Below are positions 54,519-64,000 of a stretch of 64,000 bases of DNA, one piece after another. Position 1 is the stretch's first letter. Every line of letters begins with the position of its first letter. The stretch covers positions 2,604,001 through 2,668,000 of the forward strand of contig JAULSN010000008.1 in NCBI GenBank assembly GCA_033439765.1. Reading direction: 5' to 3'. The notes beneath the pieces are model-generated. The model was given only the letters and a program-made list of their open reading frames with translations. It was not told where the DNA came from and made no database searches. This DNA is from Lasiosphaeria ovina. Its lineage: Eukaryota > Ascomycota > Sordariomycetes > Sordariales > Lasiosphaeriaceae. The position numbers were made by a program, and so were the translations under genes.

Positions 54519-56330
54519 TAGCGATAATTCTGCGGATTAGAAGGAGGAAGGGAAGACGAAAGAAAGCGGGATATTAATTTCTATGTGGCACGATAAGTGC
54601 TTTCTCTATGTGGAGAAGAAAATAAGGAGTGAAATGCGGGTGTTTTATGGGACATCTTAGACGAGTAGGCGAAAGAATCCAAGGCATATCGGATAGGTGT
54701 TTATTGTGACCCGAGATATGCCAGCCAGCTGAATCGAAAATGTTCGTTGCCACGATAGCGGAACTGGTGGCTCTTTGGCTCCATATAGGAAGGGTAGGCT
54801 GTAGTGGGGAGACTCGGACTGTATGGCGTGTATCTCGTTTTGTGACTGGTTCGGCAGTCGATTCCGGGCAAAGAATCGAGGGCGACCATTCATTCCTGTG
54901 GAACGTTGGGCAGGGGCTTTGCATGATTAAGAGGTATAGGGTGGGCAAGGAAATTTTCTGATCTGGTCATCGTGAATTGGGGCGTGAATATTTGTGGCAG
55001 GGCAGTGCGGAAGTTCAGTGACGGTCGGATGAGTGCAGTTATTCGGGAGGAAAAGCTCTGCAAAAGCAGGAAGTATGACTGGAGGGAAACGCCGACGGCG
55101 ACGATGATTTATTGGGCGATGACTGGAGATAGATGAGAATAAAGGAAAATATCATACCTTTCGCAAAGGAGGAGTTGGTCTGCGGTGATCTACTCGATGA
55201 GTAGAGAAAATAACGATCCGGCCGAGGAAAGAAAAGAGAAGAAGGAGACGCGAGACGTGAGGTCGGGAGAATATATACGCGGTCTAGCAAGCTGAACCCC
55301 CCAAAACGAATAACCCCACTCTCGAAATCTTTTGTTATTATTATTGGAAAAAGGGCTACTGACTTCAGATGCTTTCCCTATTGTTGAATAACGTATCGTT
55401 CTGGTCAGCCCGCTCTCACTTTTCCTGCCAAACCTGGTGCCTTAATTAAGTGGGTGTTTATTTCATCCAGTGGTTCTAATCATACCTATTGTTCATAGTG
55501 TTCAAGATTCCTTCCTTCAGTATAGTACACCCCCCCCTCCCCCCCCCCCCCCCCCCCCCCCAATCGTATTTCGACCCCATTCGCTAGTGGATTTCTAGAT
55601 GACAACACCGCCTGTGATGTCTGAGTCCGGACGTCCTTATCTGTAGATGCCCTGAAACATCACCCTGCTGTTTTTCTGTAGCCTCGGGAGTTGGAGGAAC
55701 GGTTTGCTCTCGGTTTCCTGCTTTCAAGCATCACGGGCTGTTCTTGGAGTATATGGCAAAGGTATGGACGTGAAGCCAGGCGAAAACCCCGGTAAATCGC
55801 CAGTTCAAGATCCCCAGTTGCACGCCCAAACACAACGCCCCCAGAGCGTTGAGCTTTGAGCTGCCAGGCCGGAAGAATTCTTGATTAATACCTGTCTTCA
55901 TACACAACCCCCACGCGGGTGGTGGAGATAACCGTGAGGAATGAAGTTTGGGTCAGTTTCAGAGTTCCCCTTGTAATTATTGGTGCATGAGACACTGGAT
56001 GGCTCAATGTCCATGAATCTCATCGCTCTGTCGAGTCCAACTGTGATCACGGTTGAAGATTTCATGTTAGGTGATCATCTGGTCAACTGGCGTCGTGGAA
56101 AGTAGGTTCGGGTTCAACCCCATCATAGCAACCCCGCGAGTACCCAGATGTTATACAATATGCAGTCAACTTGGACTAGGCCATAATGTTTGCGCGTCAT
56201 CAACCCGATGAAATATATTTACACGTACTTGGAAGCACTCACTAGTTGGCCACTTTAGAGACATCCTAGCCATAATATTTAAACGAGACATAGTCCTAAA
56301 TTTATTTTCACTAAAAAATAAATGTAGGAA
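54519..56330. other. long intergenic stretch
   Basis: This is the upstream flank of the Cys-rich gene and about 1 kb of gene-poor DNA. It contains a homopolymer C run at 55530-55561. No coding frame is recognised. Confidence 0.55.
55530..55561. repeat. homopolymer C tract
   Basis: Eight C, one T and then 23 C in a row form the longest homopolymer in the window. Length may be unreliable in the assembly. The complementary G strand could form a quadruplex. Confidence 0.9.
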
Positions 56331-56339
56331 GAATGCTGA

Positions 56340-57908
56340 CCTCACCGAACCCGATCCCGGGAAGCCAGTCTCCGACTCGCCTTCTCCAGACGATGACTTG
56401 GGATTGAGCGACAATTCCAACGTCCTCAAGATGTCTTACCTGCGGCTCTTCTGGTTCTTCTTTTACAACTTTGGCCTCTTCGCTTGGGGTGGTCCTGTTG
56501 CGCAGATTGCCCTGATCAAGGACAAGCTCGTGGTCTAGGACAAGTGGATTACCCTCGCACGCTTCTAACGCGTCTTTTCAGTCTACCAAATCCTCCCCGG
56601 GCCTGAAGCTGCCGAGTTGTGCATGTTCTTCGGCTGCCTGTCTGCCGGCAGGATAGGCGGGATTGTTGCTGGCGTAGCGTTCGCTCTGCCGGGGTTCGTC
56701 TTGATGCTCCTTGCCAGCTATCTGTATTCGCTTGCTGGGTTCGAGAACAAGTACTTCAATGCTTCGTTTAGCGCCTTGCAGCCCATTGTGGCGGCAATGA
56801 TAATTAGGAGCTCCACCATCTATCGAAACTGACATCTTCATTCTTCTCCGCTGACACCGCGCCCCAGATTCTGCGAGCAACCCACAAGATAGCCGAGCAC
56901 TCAGTGAAGAAGCATGACACGAAGAACCCGTTTCTGGTAATTGCGGCCATTTTTACGGCCATCAACATGGCACTTTGCATAAACATGTCAGTCTCCCCAT
57001 TTTCCTAGGCGGGGGACCGGCTCCAGAGCGGATGAAAGCAAGCTAATGAGATGGTCTTTGTAGCTTCATCTCTCTCGGCCTCTACGGCGTGATATACACC
57101 TTTGTTGCCCGGCGTCTTTGGATCCCCGCGGCTGCGCTCTTCGTGCTGCAATATGTCGGATACGCACTCTATGTCGTCTTCCGCGGCGTGCCCTCGCCTG
57201 TGGCACTGGCCCTTGGCATCGCCAAAACGCCCTCCATGATCAACCTCTTCGTGTTGGGATTGGTTGCCGGCACGCTTTCCTTCGGCGGCGCCTACACAGC
57301 TATCCCGTTCGTGCAGGTCGAGGCCGTCCTACTGGGGACATGGCTCCCGCAGGGCGCCTTCATCGATGGAATCGCCATTGGGAACATCCTCCTGGCACCG
57401 CTTGTCATTTTCGCGACATTTGTCGGTTTCCAGGGCGCATACCTGGACGGCTCGCTTGGCAACGCGTTTTCAGGGGCTGTTGTCATTACCCTGGGCATGT
57501 TCTTCCCATGTTTCTTGTTTACAATTGCCGGGCACGAGCTGTTGGAAAAGCTGGTTCGGAAAGGTCAGCATTAATCTTCCCTTGCCGCTTTTGGATTGAA
57601 GCCGCTGACTATTGTCGCCCGGACACAGTTCCTCGCTAGTTTCTTCGACGGCCTCTGTGGCTCTGTTATTGGTGTTATAGCTGTCACCCACCGCAGCCCA
57701 GATTCTAAAGGCCAGCGTTGAGGGGTCCTCGGACAGGGTGAGGGATAAACCTGTTGGCGAAGCGATTGCCAAAGCGGCTCAGGTCGGCCCGGCGGCTGTC
57801 CTTTACCTGTTGGCTCTTGTGGCTCTTTATAAGTTTACCAACAAGTACACCGCACTCTTGTTGGCTATCATGGGTGCAGTTGTGGGCCAGTTTCTTTTTA
57901 TAGACTAG
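56340..57908 (+). pseudogene. chromate transporter (CHR family) pseudogene, second subtype
   Basis: Homology starts near YLRLFWFFFYNFGLFAWGGP and continues through YQILPGPEAAELCMFFG and LPGFVLMLLASYLYS. After two intron-like gaps it resumes as ISLGLYGVIYTFVARRLW, TLSFGGAYTAIPFVQVEAVL and FCFTIAGHELLEKL-like sequence. It ends with LYKFTNKYTALLLAIMGAVV and a stop at 57906. This is the full N-half and C-half order of a CHR transporter. In-frame stops at about 56536 and 56566, a one-base shift near 57690, a damaged donor near 56815 and a wrong intron phase near 57565 show it is inactive. The LPGPEA signature differs from the SLSGPAS of the intact gene at 4.2-5.8 kb, so it is a different subtype and not a recent duplicate. 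Confidence 0.8.
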
Positions 57909-58101
57909 GCGAAGGCTCGTGGGCAACGGACCCCTGCGTCAGGTTTCAACGTTCCAGTCGGTTGTATAGATGGTCGTGGCAAAGACATCTGGGGAGTGAA
58001 AAGATACAGAAATGTAAGACTGGACGAGGATCCCAGGTCTGGTGCTTTGACCCCTGTATTTTTTCTATGGCTATTGGCAAATAAGACGCAGCAAACGGCG
58101 C

Positions 58102-59763
58102 CTAGCTGGCTTTTCCATGTCCCTGTTTTTCAGGATCATCCACCTGCACAGCAACACTCTTCACGTCCTCCCCTTCCCGAAATGCCACCCCGACGTTCAG
58201 TTCCTCGACGAGCCTCCGCTCCACGGCAAAAGACGAAAACTTCCTCGCGCTTACCTGTTTCTCAAACAGCTCGTCGAGTTGCTCCAGACTGCGGCCCTTG
58301 GTCTCCGGCACGCACAAAAACGCCCAGAGGGCCAGCACCAGGTTGCTCGCGCCCCAGATATACCCGTACCTGGGCCCCCAGTTGAGCTTGTCGGGGTTGA
58401 TGAAGTAGGGAGAGAAGAACGCGACCATCCAGCCGATGATGAAGTTGATTCCCGTGGCCGTACCAACCGTTTGCGACCGTAACCGCTGCGACGGGATCTC
58501 GACCGAGAGCGCCCACATGACAGGGCCCTGCCCGACGCCGTACACCCACGTGAACACGATGCTCAGCGCCACCAGCGCCTTGGCCGCAGCCGGCGACCCC
58601 GGAGCCACGCTGTACCCGATAGCCATGCCGAACCACATGGTCGACGATACGACGGATGAAATGACGAGCAGCTCGCGGCGGCCGAACCAGCGCATGGCCG
58701 GGAACGCCAGCATGTTGCCCGACAGCGCGATGGCCAGCGAGATCATGACCCACACAAAGGCGGAGCCCACGCGGGCCTGCACGAACAGGTACACGGAAAA
58801 GCCAGCCATGAAGCTGACGCCGGTGGCGGTGCCGCCGAGGGTGGCGCCGTACGACAGCAGGGTGCGGCGCAGGTCGGTGCCGCGGAACATGTCGCGCAGG
58901 TGCACGCCGGCGTGCAGCTCCTTCTCGAGCAGGTACGTGGCGCGAATATCGTCGACCTCGGCGCGCAGCAGCGCGTCGTCCTCAATGCCGCGCAGGCGGC
59001 GGATGGCCCACAGCGCCTTCTCGTCCTCGCCGCGCGTGATATAGTAGCGCGGGGTGTCGGGCACGAAAAGGAGGAAGGTGCCGAGCACCACGGGCACGAC
59101 GTACATGACGCCCAGCGGAATCTGCCACGAGGCGTTGCCGCCGCGGCCGACGGTGTAGTTGTCGACGAGGATGCCGAACAGGGCGCCCAGCGAGGTCTGG
59201 AAGGTGATCATGCCGACAATGGACCCGCGCAGCAGGGCCGGCGCGGACTCGGACATGTACATGATGCTGTAGGGCACGAAGAAGCCGTTGGACATGCCCA
59301 GCAGCAGGCGCCCCGCGTACAGGCCGCCGAGCGTGGTGACGCCGATCATGATGGACACGGAGAGCGCGCCGAAGAAGCAGCCCAGCCACAGGCCGACGCG
59401 GCGCGACAGCCGCGACCCGAAGCTGTAGATGGTCACCGACGCCACGAAGCCGCCCACGTTCATCAGCGACTGGATCAGCCGCTGCACGTCGGTGCTGATG
59501 TTGTACCCGATCGGGTTTTTCGGGTCTGCGTACCCGAACACGGCCAGGAACCCCGGCATGCTCTGGAACCCCGCGATCGCTGCCCCGTCGTACCCGTACT
59601 GGAACTGGCCCAGCGCGATGACCAGGCAGATGAACACGATGCGCCGCTCCGTCCACAGGTGCGTGCGCGCCACCGACTCGAGTTGGGTCGCCATGCTGGG
59701 CGGTTGCGTGTCTGGGGTGACTGGGCGTTTGACCGTCGAAAAAAGGTGTTGGAGAGTTCTCAC
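58102..59763 (-). CDS. MFS sugar transporter
   Basis: The intronless gene encodes 553 aa (530 aa from the Met at 59694, which I find equally likely). It belongs to the sugar-porter branch of the major facilitator superfamily, with 12 predicted membrane spans. Signatures are GQFQYGYDGAAIAGFQ in the first span, LYAGRLLLGMSNGFFVPYS (the GR...G block), a central cytoplasmic loop with PRYYITRGEDEKAL, and PETKGRSLEQLDELFE after span 12. The pattern is closest to fungal maltose/general alpha-glucoside and hexose permeases, and the substrate cannot be read from sequence. It is convergent with the CHR pseudogene, with about 190 bases between the stops. Confidence 0.9.
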   Translation of the reverse strand: MRTLQHLFSTVKRPVTPDTQPPSMATQLESVARTHLWTERRIVFICLVIALGQFQYGYDGAAIAGFQSMPGFLAVFGYADPKNPIGYNISTDVQRLIQSLMNVGGFVASVTIYSFGSRLSRRVGLWLGCFFGALSVSIMIGVTTLGGLYAGRLLLGMSNGFFVPYSIMYMSESAPALLRGSIVGMITFQTSLGALFGILVDNYTVGRGGNASWQIPLGVMYVVPVVLGTFLLFVPDTPRYYITRGEDEKALWAIRRLRGIEDDALLRAEVDDIRATYLLEKELHAGVHLRDMFRGTDLRRTLLSYGATLGGTATGVSFMAGFSVYLFVQARVGSAFVWVMISLAIALSGNMLAFPAMRWFGRRELLVISSVVSSTMWFGMAIGYSVAPGSPAAAKALVALSIVFTWVYGVGQGPVMWALSVEIPSQRLRSQTVGTATGINFIIGWMVAFFSPYFINPDKLNWGPRYGYIWGASNLVLALWAFLCVPETKGRSLEQLDELFEKQVSARKFSSFAVERRLVEELNVGVAFREGEDVKSVAVQVDDPEKQGHGKAS

Positions 59764-60881
59764 GCACGAAGGCGCGCGGGTGAAGGGCGACCTTCTGCAG
59801 GAGATTATCTAGTCATAACGAGACGCTCAGATCTTGCCCGCCGCCATCATATGCCGGGCTGCCCCCCTCTTGCTCCCAGCCGAGTGCGCGGCTGGCTAAT
59901 TGAGCACCCGTGCCAAGACCGGGGTAGCAGATTAAAGGTCAATAAAAGAGGCTATATTGACCCCTGTGTAACCTTGGTGGCGCTGCATAAGGCGGACATA
60001 TGAACGACTAGAGAACAATCCAACGGCCCACAGAATTTTATAATGTCTCTATGTCATATTAAAGCGCGGATCCGCTTTCTTTTGGGGGCCACATTCAATC
60101 ACACGTTGGCCGTTGGCTTCCAACGGTTTTGTCGCGCAGCCCTTTTTGCCGTCGCGGGGCTAAAGTAAACAACAGTCAACCCAGTGTTTAGGAAGGAATC
60201 CTTTCTCGGGCCCTTTCATTAAAGGTCATCTTTTAGTGTGTTCGTTCTTATACTTTGCGGAATATGTGTTTTTCCTAGTTTTTGTCCAGTGTCTCTTGTT
60301 GTGGCAACTGCTTCATTTCAATTTGCTACAATTATTTTACACCTGTCTTACGATCGTCGACCGTTCCTTGTCCCTCCTTTCGTAATATCCCTCGACCATG
60401 GGCATTACTGCAACTCCAGCGTCTCTATTTAGTTGGAGATACTAGGATAGGACACTTATGCCCAACTAAATGTTCATTTCCTTTTCCATTTGCTTTATCA
60501 CAGTGTTATCTTCATTTCAACGCCTTTAGTATTGCTAATCCGCAGCTGGATCAAATTTTGGAGGTGACATGACAAGATTCTCGTCAGGAGAATGGTTTTC
60601 TGCTCTCTCATGGCTGATTTCGATCCGGTATGGCTCTGATCTTAATTGGATTAGCTTGGGACTCGATATTGTCCTGGCAGGGCTCCCTTGAGCTTGGCCG
60701 ACGAGGTGTAATCATTTGCAGAACACGATATCTCTCATATTTTCTCCCGGCCTTTTCACTCACCATCTCAACCTTGCTGAATCAATACCTTCTGAAGCTT
60801 GCTGCATTAATAAGCCTTAAGGTTTAGCCCCCACTTCCAAGACAATCAATCCACAGGCAACAGCAGCGCAGGTGGTGGCCC
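59764..60881. other. intergenic
   Basis: About 1.1 kb lies between the divergent MFS and ankyrin genes, AT-rich between 60200 and 60560. No gene or RNA is recognised. Confidence 0.55.
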
Positions 60882-61766
60882 GTGAATGCCAAGAACTCGC
60901 TTCAGACCACTGTGGTAATTCCCGGTCTTTGGAAGAGTTCAAACAAGACAATTGGAGAAACCGCCGAGCAAGCATTCGACGAAATGAACGATGCGATTGA
61001 TACAGTGTCCAGAGAGCACGCCATTGAGTTCTTTGACACAGATCTTCCAGACGGCCAGACACTGCTTCCCTGGATGGTGAGAGCGGGAAAAAAGGCAATT
61101 TTGCGGATCCTTGTCGACAAGGGCGCCAATCCCAGCATCAAGGATGAGGGTCGCGGCTACACACCGCTTATAGTGGCCCTGCAGCATGGTAACGAAGCCA
61201 TTGTCTCGCTGCTGATCGACAAAGGCGCCAACATCGACTTGAAGGATGACTATGGCATGTCGCCCATAGCGACGGCCGCCCGGGAAGGAAAGGAGGCTAT
61301 TGCGCGGGTGCTAACTGACAACAATGCCAGTGTCAATGACAAAAGTAGGCCCCACAGACAGATGCCATTATTGTGGGCCATCGCGAGCGGGAGCGAGGCC
61401 ATAGCGTCGCTTCTACTCAACGCCGGTGCGGATGTGAACATCGACAGCAGGGAATGTAGGGGCATGTCGGCACTGACGTGCGCTGTCGATGCTGGCCACG
61501 AGGCTGTCGTACGGCTGCTCCTCGATCACGGCGCTGATGTCAACGCCACTGATGTGTGGGCTAGAACGCCTCTCTTCCTGGCCGCTGGGGGAGGAGACGA
61601 GGCAATGACTCTGCTCTTGCTCGAGAGGGGGGCTTCTGTCAGCGCAAGGGATTGGGATGGTGTCTCCCCGCTTGACATGGCTGATCGTGGAGGTCGAGAC
61701 GGTTTGATAGCTTCAAACCTTCTTAACCCGTGCAGCCGGGCGAATGGGCTGGCGTATGGGAAGTAG
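60882..61766 (+). CDS. ankyrin-repeat protein
   Basis: The single exon encodes 294 aa. After about 55 non-repeat residues there are six ankyrin repeats and a partial seventh (from about residue 58). Typical units are GYTPLIVALQHGNEAIVSLL, SALTCAVDAGHEAVVRLLL and RTPLFLAAGGGDEAMTLLLL, with DKGANIDLKD-type loops. Ankyrin arrays mediate protein binding. In fungi they often form the C-terminus of NLR-like or HET-type proteins, so this could be a stand-alone array or the remaining end of a larger gene. No NACHT or HET domain is visible upstream. It is convergent with the Baeyer-Villiger monooxygenase gene. Confidence 0.8.
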   Translation: MNAKNSLQTTVVIPGLWKSSNKTIGETAEQAFDEMNDAIDTVSREHAIEFFDTDLPDGQTLLPWMVRAGKKAILRILVDKGANPSIKDEGRGYTPLIVALQHGNEAIVSLLIDKGANIDLKDDYGMSPIATAAREGKEAIARVLTDNNASVNDKSRPHRQMPLLWAIASGSEAIASLLLNAGADVNIDSRECRGMSALTCAVDAGHEAVVRLLLDHGADVNATDVWARTPLFLAAGGGDEAMTLLLLERGASVSARDWDGVSPLDMADRGGRDGLIASNLLNPCSRANGLAYGK

Positions 61767-62056
61767 ATGGGCGAGAAGATGGTAATCCGGGATTTTACCG
61801 ACCTAGAGTAGGCCCTGGGTATTCCAACTACCAGCAGCCGCCAAAGACAGCCTTAGGGGGCCTCCTGAAAAAAACGCTCTGATGATTTTGATATCATGCA
61901 GCCACAGCTCCATGGGAGGAAGGCGCGAGGTTGCTACGAGCCCAGCTGGCAGCCGGACCCCACCTGCCAACAAGGACGGCTTCAACGCAGTTTGCAATTT
62001 CGCTTCCATTGTATTTCAAAACGCAGATCGGCAGTGGCCAATTGGAATGTTTCAGC
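61767..62056. other. short intergenic gap between convergent genes
   Basis: This is the shared 3' flank of the ankyrin and monooxygenase genes. Nothing else is seen. Confidence 0.6.
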
Positions 62057-64000
62057 CTACGACGCCGTCGCCGACACAACTTCAAAAGCCCTGAGCGACC
62101 CTTCGGCTCGATACTTCTCCAGCAGCTGGATGAACGACTCCATGCCCTCGCTCCAGCCCGAGCTTCTCGCCTTCTTCACCATTTCGGCCGCGTCTTTGGG
62201 CGTCTGCAGCGCCTGCCCCTCGGACGTGATGTAGCCCGGCGTGCAGCCCAAGATGCTCGTGTACCACGCAGCGCGCTTCATGATCTCGACAGCCCACGCC
62301 TCCTCGGCCTCCTTCTTGACCTCGACGACGGCACGCGGGCCAGCTGCTCGCTCGGCATCGGCGACGACCTGCGCAATGTGCTCGGCCCAGACCGTCACCG
62401 TGAAGACAAAATTCGCGGCCTGGCCCGTCTGCGCCACGGCCGAGAAGAACAGGTTGGGGAAGCCGTTGGTATACAACCCGTGGAGTGTCGATGCGCCTTG
62501 CTCGTCCCACTTGTCGTGAAGCGACTTGCCCTCGCGCCCAAAGACGCGGATGTCCGCCCGCTCCGCTGGGTTGCCGCCGCCGTGACCCGGCGTGCGGAAG
62601 CCTGTGCTCAGCACGAGAATGTCGAGCGGGTACTCTTTGCCAGCGACGACCAGCCCGTCCTTGGTCGCCGAGTCGACTCCTTTGCCCTCTGTGTCAACGA
62701 GATGGACGTGGGGCAGGTTGAAAACCTGTAGATACTCGTCACTAAATGTCACCCTCTTGCACCAGCTCGGATACCACGCCGTGAGCCTGGCTGCCGTGTC
62801 CGGGTCCTTGACAATCGTTGCCGTCCGCGCTCGCACCTGCTCCGTGTATGGCTGGTCAAGCTTGTAAAGCCTCGCCACGTGCTCGTCGATCTTCTCGGGC
62901 GTCGGTTCGATGATTCCCCATCTCGGAGACCCGACAAGGGCTGAGTAGGCTGTCACGCGGCTCCAGCTGTCTGCCACCAGGTTCTCCTCCCCTTCTCGGG
63001 CAGCGTCGGTGAGGAACCTGTCCATGTTTTTCATTCTCGCAATTTGCCATCCCTTCTTGGCCGCAATCTTTGTTTTCCTAGATTGCTTTGGTGAGTTGCC
63101 ATTCTTCTCAACGAAGTTGTAGGGTCAACGTCCGTTAACTTACCATTCCTCAGGATCAGTCGGCCGTTGCCCACGCCACGAGACAGAAGATGGCGTCCGT
63201 TGGAACACGTACACCTCCTTTGCCAACTTGGCCAGCTGGGGCACTACCTGGATGGCCGTTGCGCCGGTGCCGATGATTCCCACTCGCTTGCCTTGCAAGC
63301 CCGTCAAATTCCAATTATCCGGCTTGCCTCCGCTGACAGAATAATCCCAGCGCGAGGTGTGGAACATGTATCCAGAGAAGGTCTCCAGGGAGGGGATCTT
63401 GGGTGCGTGTGGCACGGTCAGGACCCCTGAGGCAATGAAAAAGTATTGCGCTTCGAGCTCCAGGCGTCGGCTCTCTTCTTCAGGCCCCCGATCTTCGGTA
63501 ATGCTGATATGCCACACCTTTGACTCGTCATTCCAATGAGCACTCTGGACAGTCGTGCGGAAAAGCGCCTTGTCGTCAAGATCAAAATGCTTCGCGATCC
63601 GATTTGCGTGATCGAGAAGTTCCGGGCCATCCGCATACTTGTTCTTGGGTATGTACCCCGTCTCTTCGAGCAACGGCATGTAAACGTAGCTCTCGATGTC
63701 GCAGTGCAAGCCGGGGTACCGGTTCCAATACCAAGTTCCTCCAAATCCGCCCGCGGCGTCAAGAAACAGGACGTCGCCTTCCCCGCTCACGACGCCGGAT
63801 TTGACGAGATTTGCCGCATAGATGAGGCCGCCATACCCGGCGCCGAGGATGATGAACTTGTATCTTGCCCCGTCCTTAACCGCCGGCTTTGCGTTCAGAG
63901 CACTGTGGTCGGCCCACGGGTCGTCCTTCAATGCTCGAACTCGGTCGGAAGAGGCATCCTTAAGGTCGACAAACTGTGCAACGCCATCCGACCGAAAACG
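62057..64000 (-). CDS. flavin-binding Baeyer-Villiger-type monooxygenase, 5' end outside the window
   Basis: Two exons are visible (64000-63144 and 63077-62057, intron GTAAGT...CTAG), giving 625 aa without the start codon. The frame is open at the window edge with no in-frame Met before DRVRALKDDPWADHS, so only a few N-terminal residues are probably missing. The protein is a class B flavoprotein oxygenase that inserts oxygen next to a ketone using FAD and NADPH. It has two Rossmann motifs, ILGAGYGG and IIGTGATA, and the Baeyer-Villiger fingerprint FSGYMFHTSRWDY between them. The C-terminal half (LVLSTGFRTPGHGGG, FFSAVAQTGQAANF) is typical. Substrate and pathway cannot be assigned from the neighbours. 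Confidence 0.9.

Noticed and set aside
1..64000. CRISPR arrays, bacterial operons or riboswitches
   Set aside because: The window is eukaryotic, with spliceosomal introns throughout. No regularly spaced repeats of the required type occur.

Overview
This window looks like nuclear DNA of a filamentous ascomycete (Pezizomycotina, most likely a Sordariomycete; the class is inference). The reasons are short GT-AG introns of 55-90 nt with CTAAC-like branch sites, a HET-domain heterokaryon-incompatibility relic, a secreted AA9 lytic polysaccharide monooxygenase, GH35 and GH47 glycosidases, an RNase T1-type secreted ribonuclease, a fungal Swi5 C-terminus and an intron-containing tRNA-Arg. Intact genes are GC-rich and lie on both strands as independent units; I see no operons.

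Layout. 1-6 kb: a small TFIIA-gamma-like gene behind a TATA box, a decayed HET gene, and an intact two-domain chromate transporter. 6-15 kb: a GH47 alpha-mannosidase, a repeat-bearing gap, a frameshifted fasciclin relic, and a secreted serine beta-lactamase-like protein with four exons. 15-24 kb: gene-poor, with one hypothetical gene, a minisatellite, and side-by-side relics of two splicing factors (RBM39/Rsd1-like and SF3B1-like). 24-35 kb: a dense block with an intronless OCRL-type inositol 5-phosphatase, DCP1, a Swi5-domain gene, a NAP-family gene cut by a stop codon before its acidic tail, a FAD monooxygenase with a long polyserine microsatellite, and an RNase T1-type gene. 36-43 kb: a hypothetical acidic protein, tRNA-Arg(CCG), AA9 and GH35. 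43-53 kb: mostly gene-poor, with a degenerate locus, one GFA/CENP-V-type gene, hairpins, and a 72-bp inverted duplication. 53-64 kb: a Cys-rich polyQ protein, a decayed chromate transporter of a second subtype, an MFS sugar transporter, an ankyrin protein, and a Baeyer-Villiger monooxygenase running off the right edge.

Functionally, AA9, GH35 and the sugar transporter fit plant-biomass use, and DCP1, Swi5 and the 5-phosphatase are housekeeping. I found no secondary-metabolite core gene and no clearly new multi-gene system. The most unusual theme is accessory or broken copies of core information-processing genes (TFIIA-gamma, NAP, RBM39, SF3B1) beside repeats and hairpins. This points to DNA-level segmental duplication followed by decay. 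All exon boundaries were read by eye and have no transcript support.
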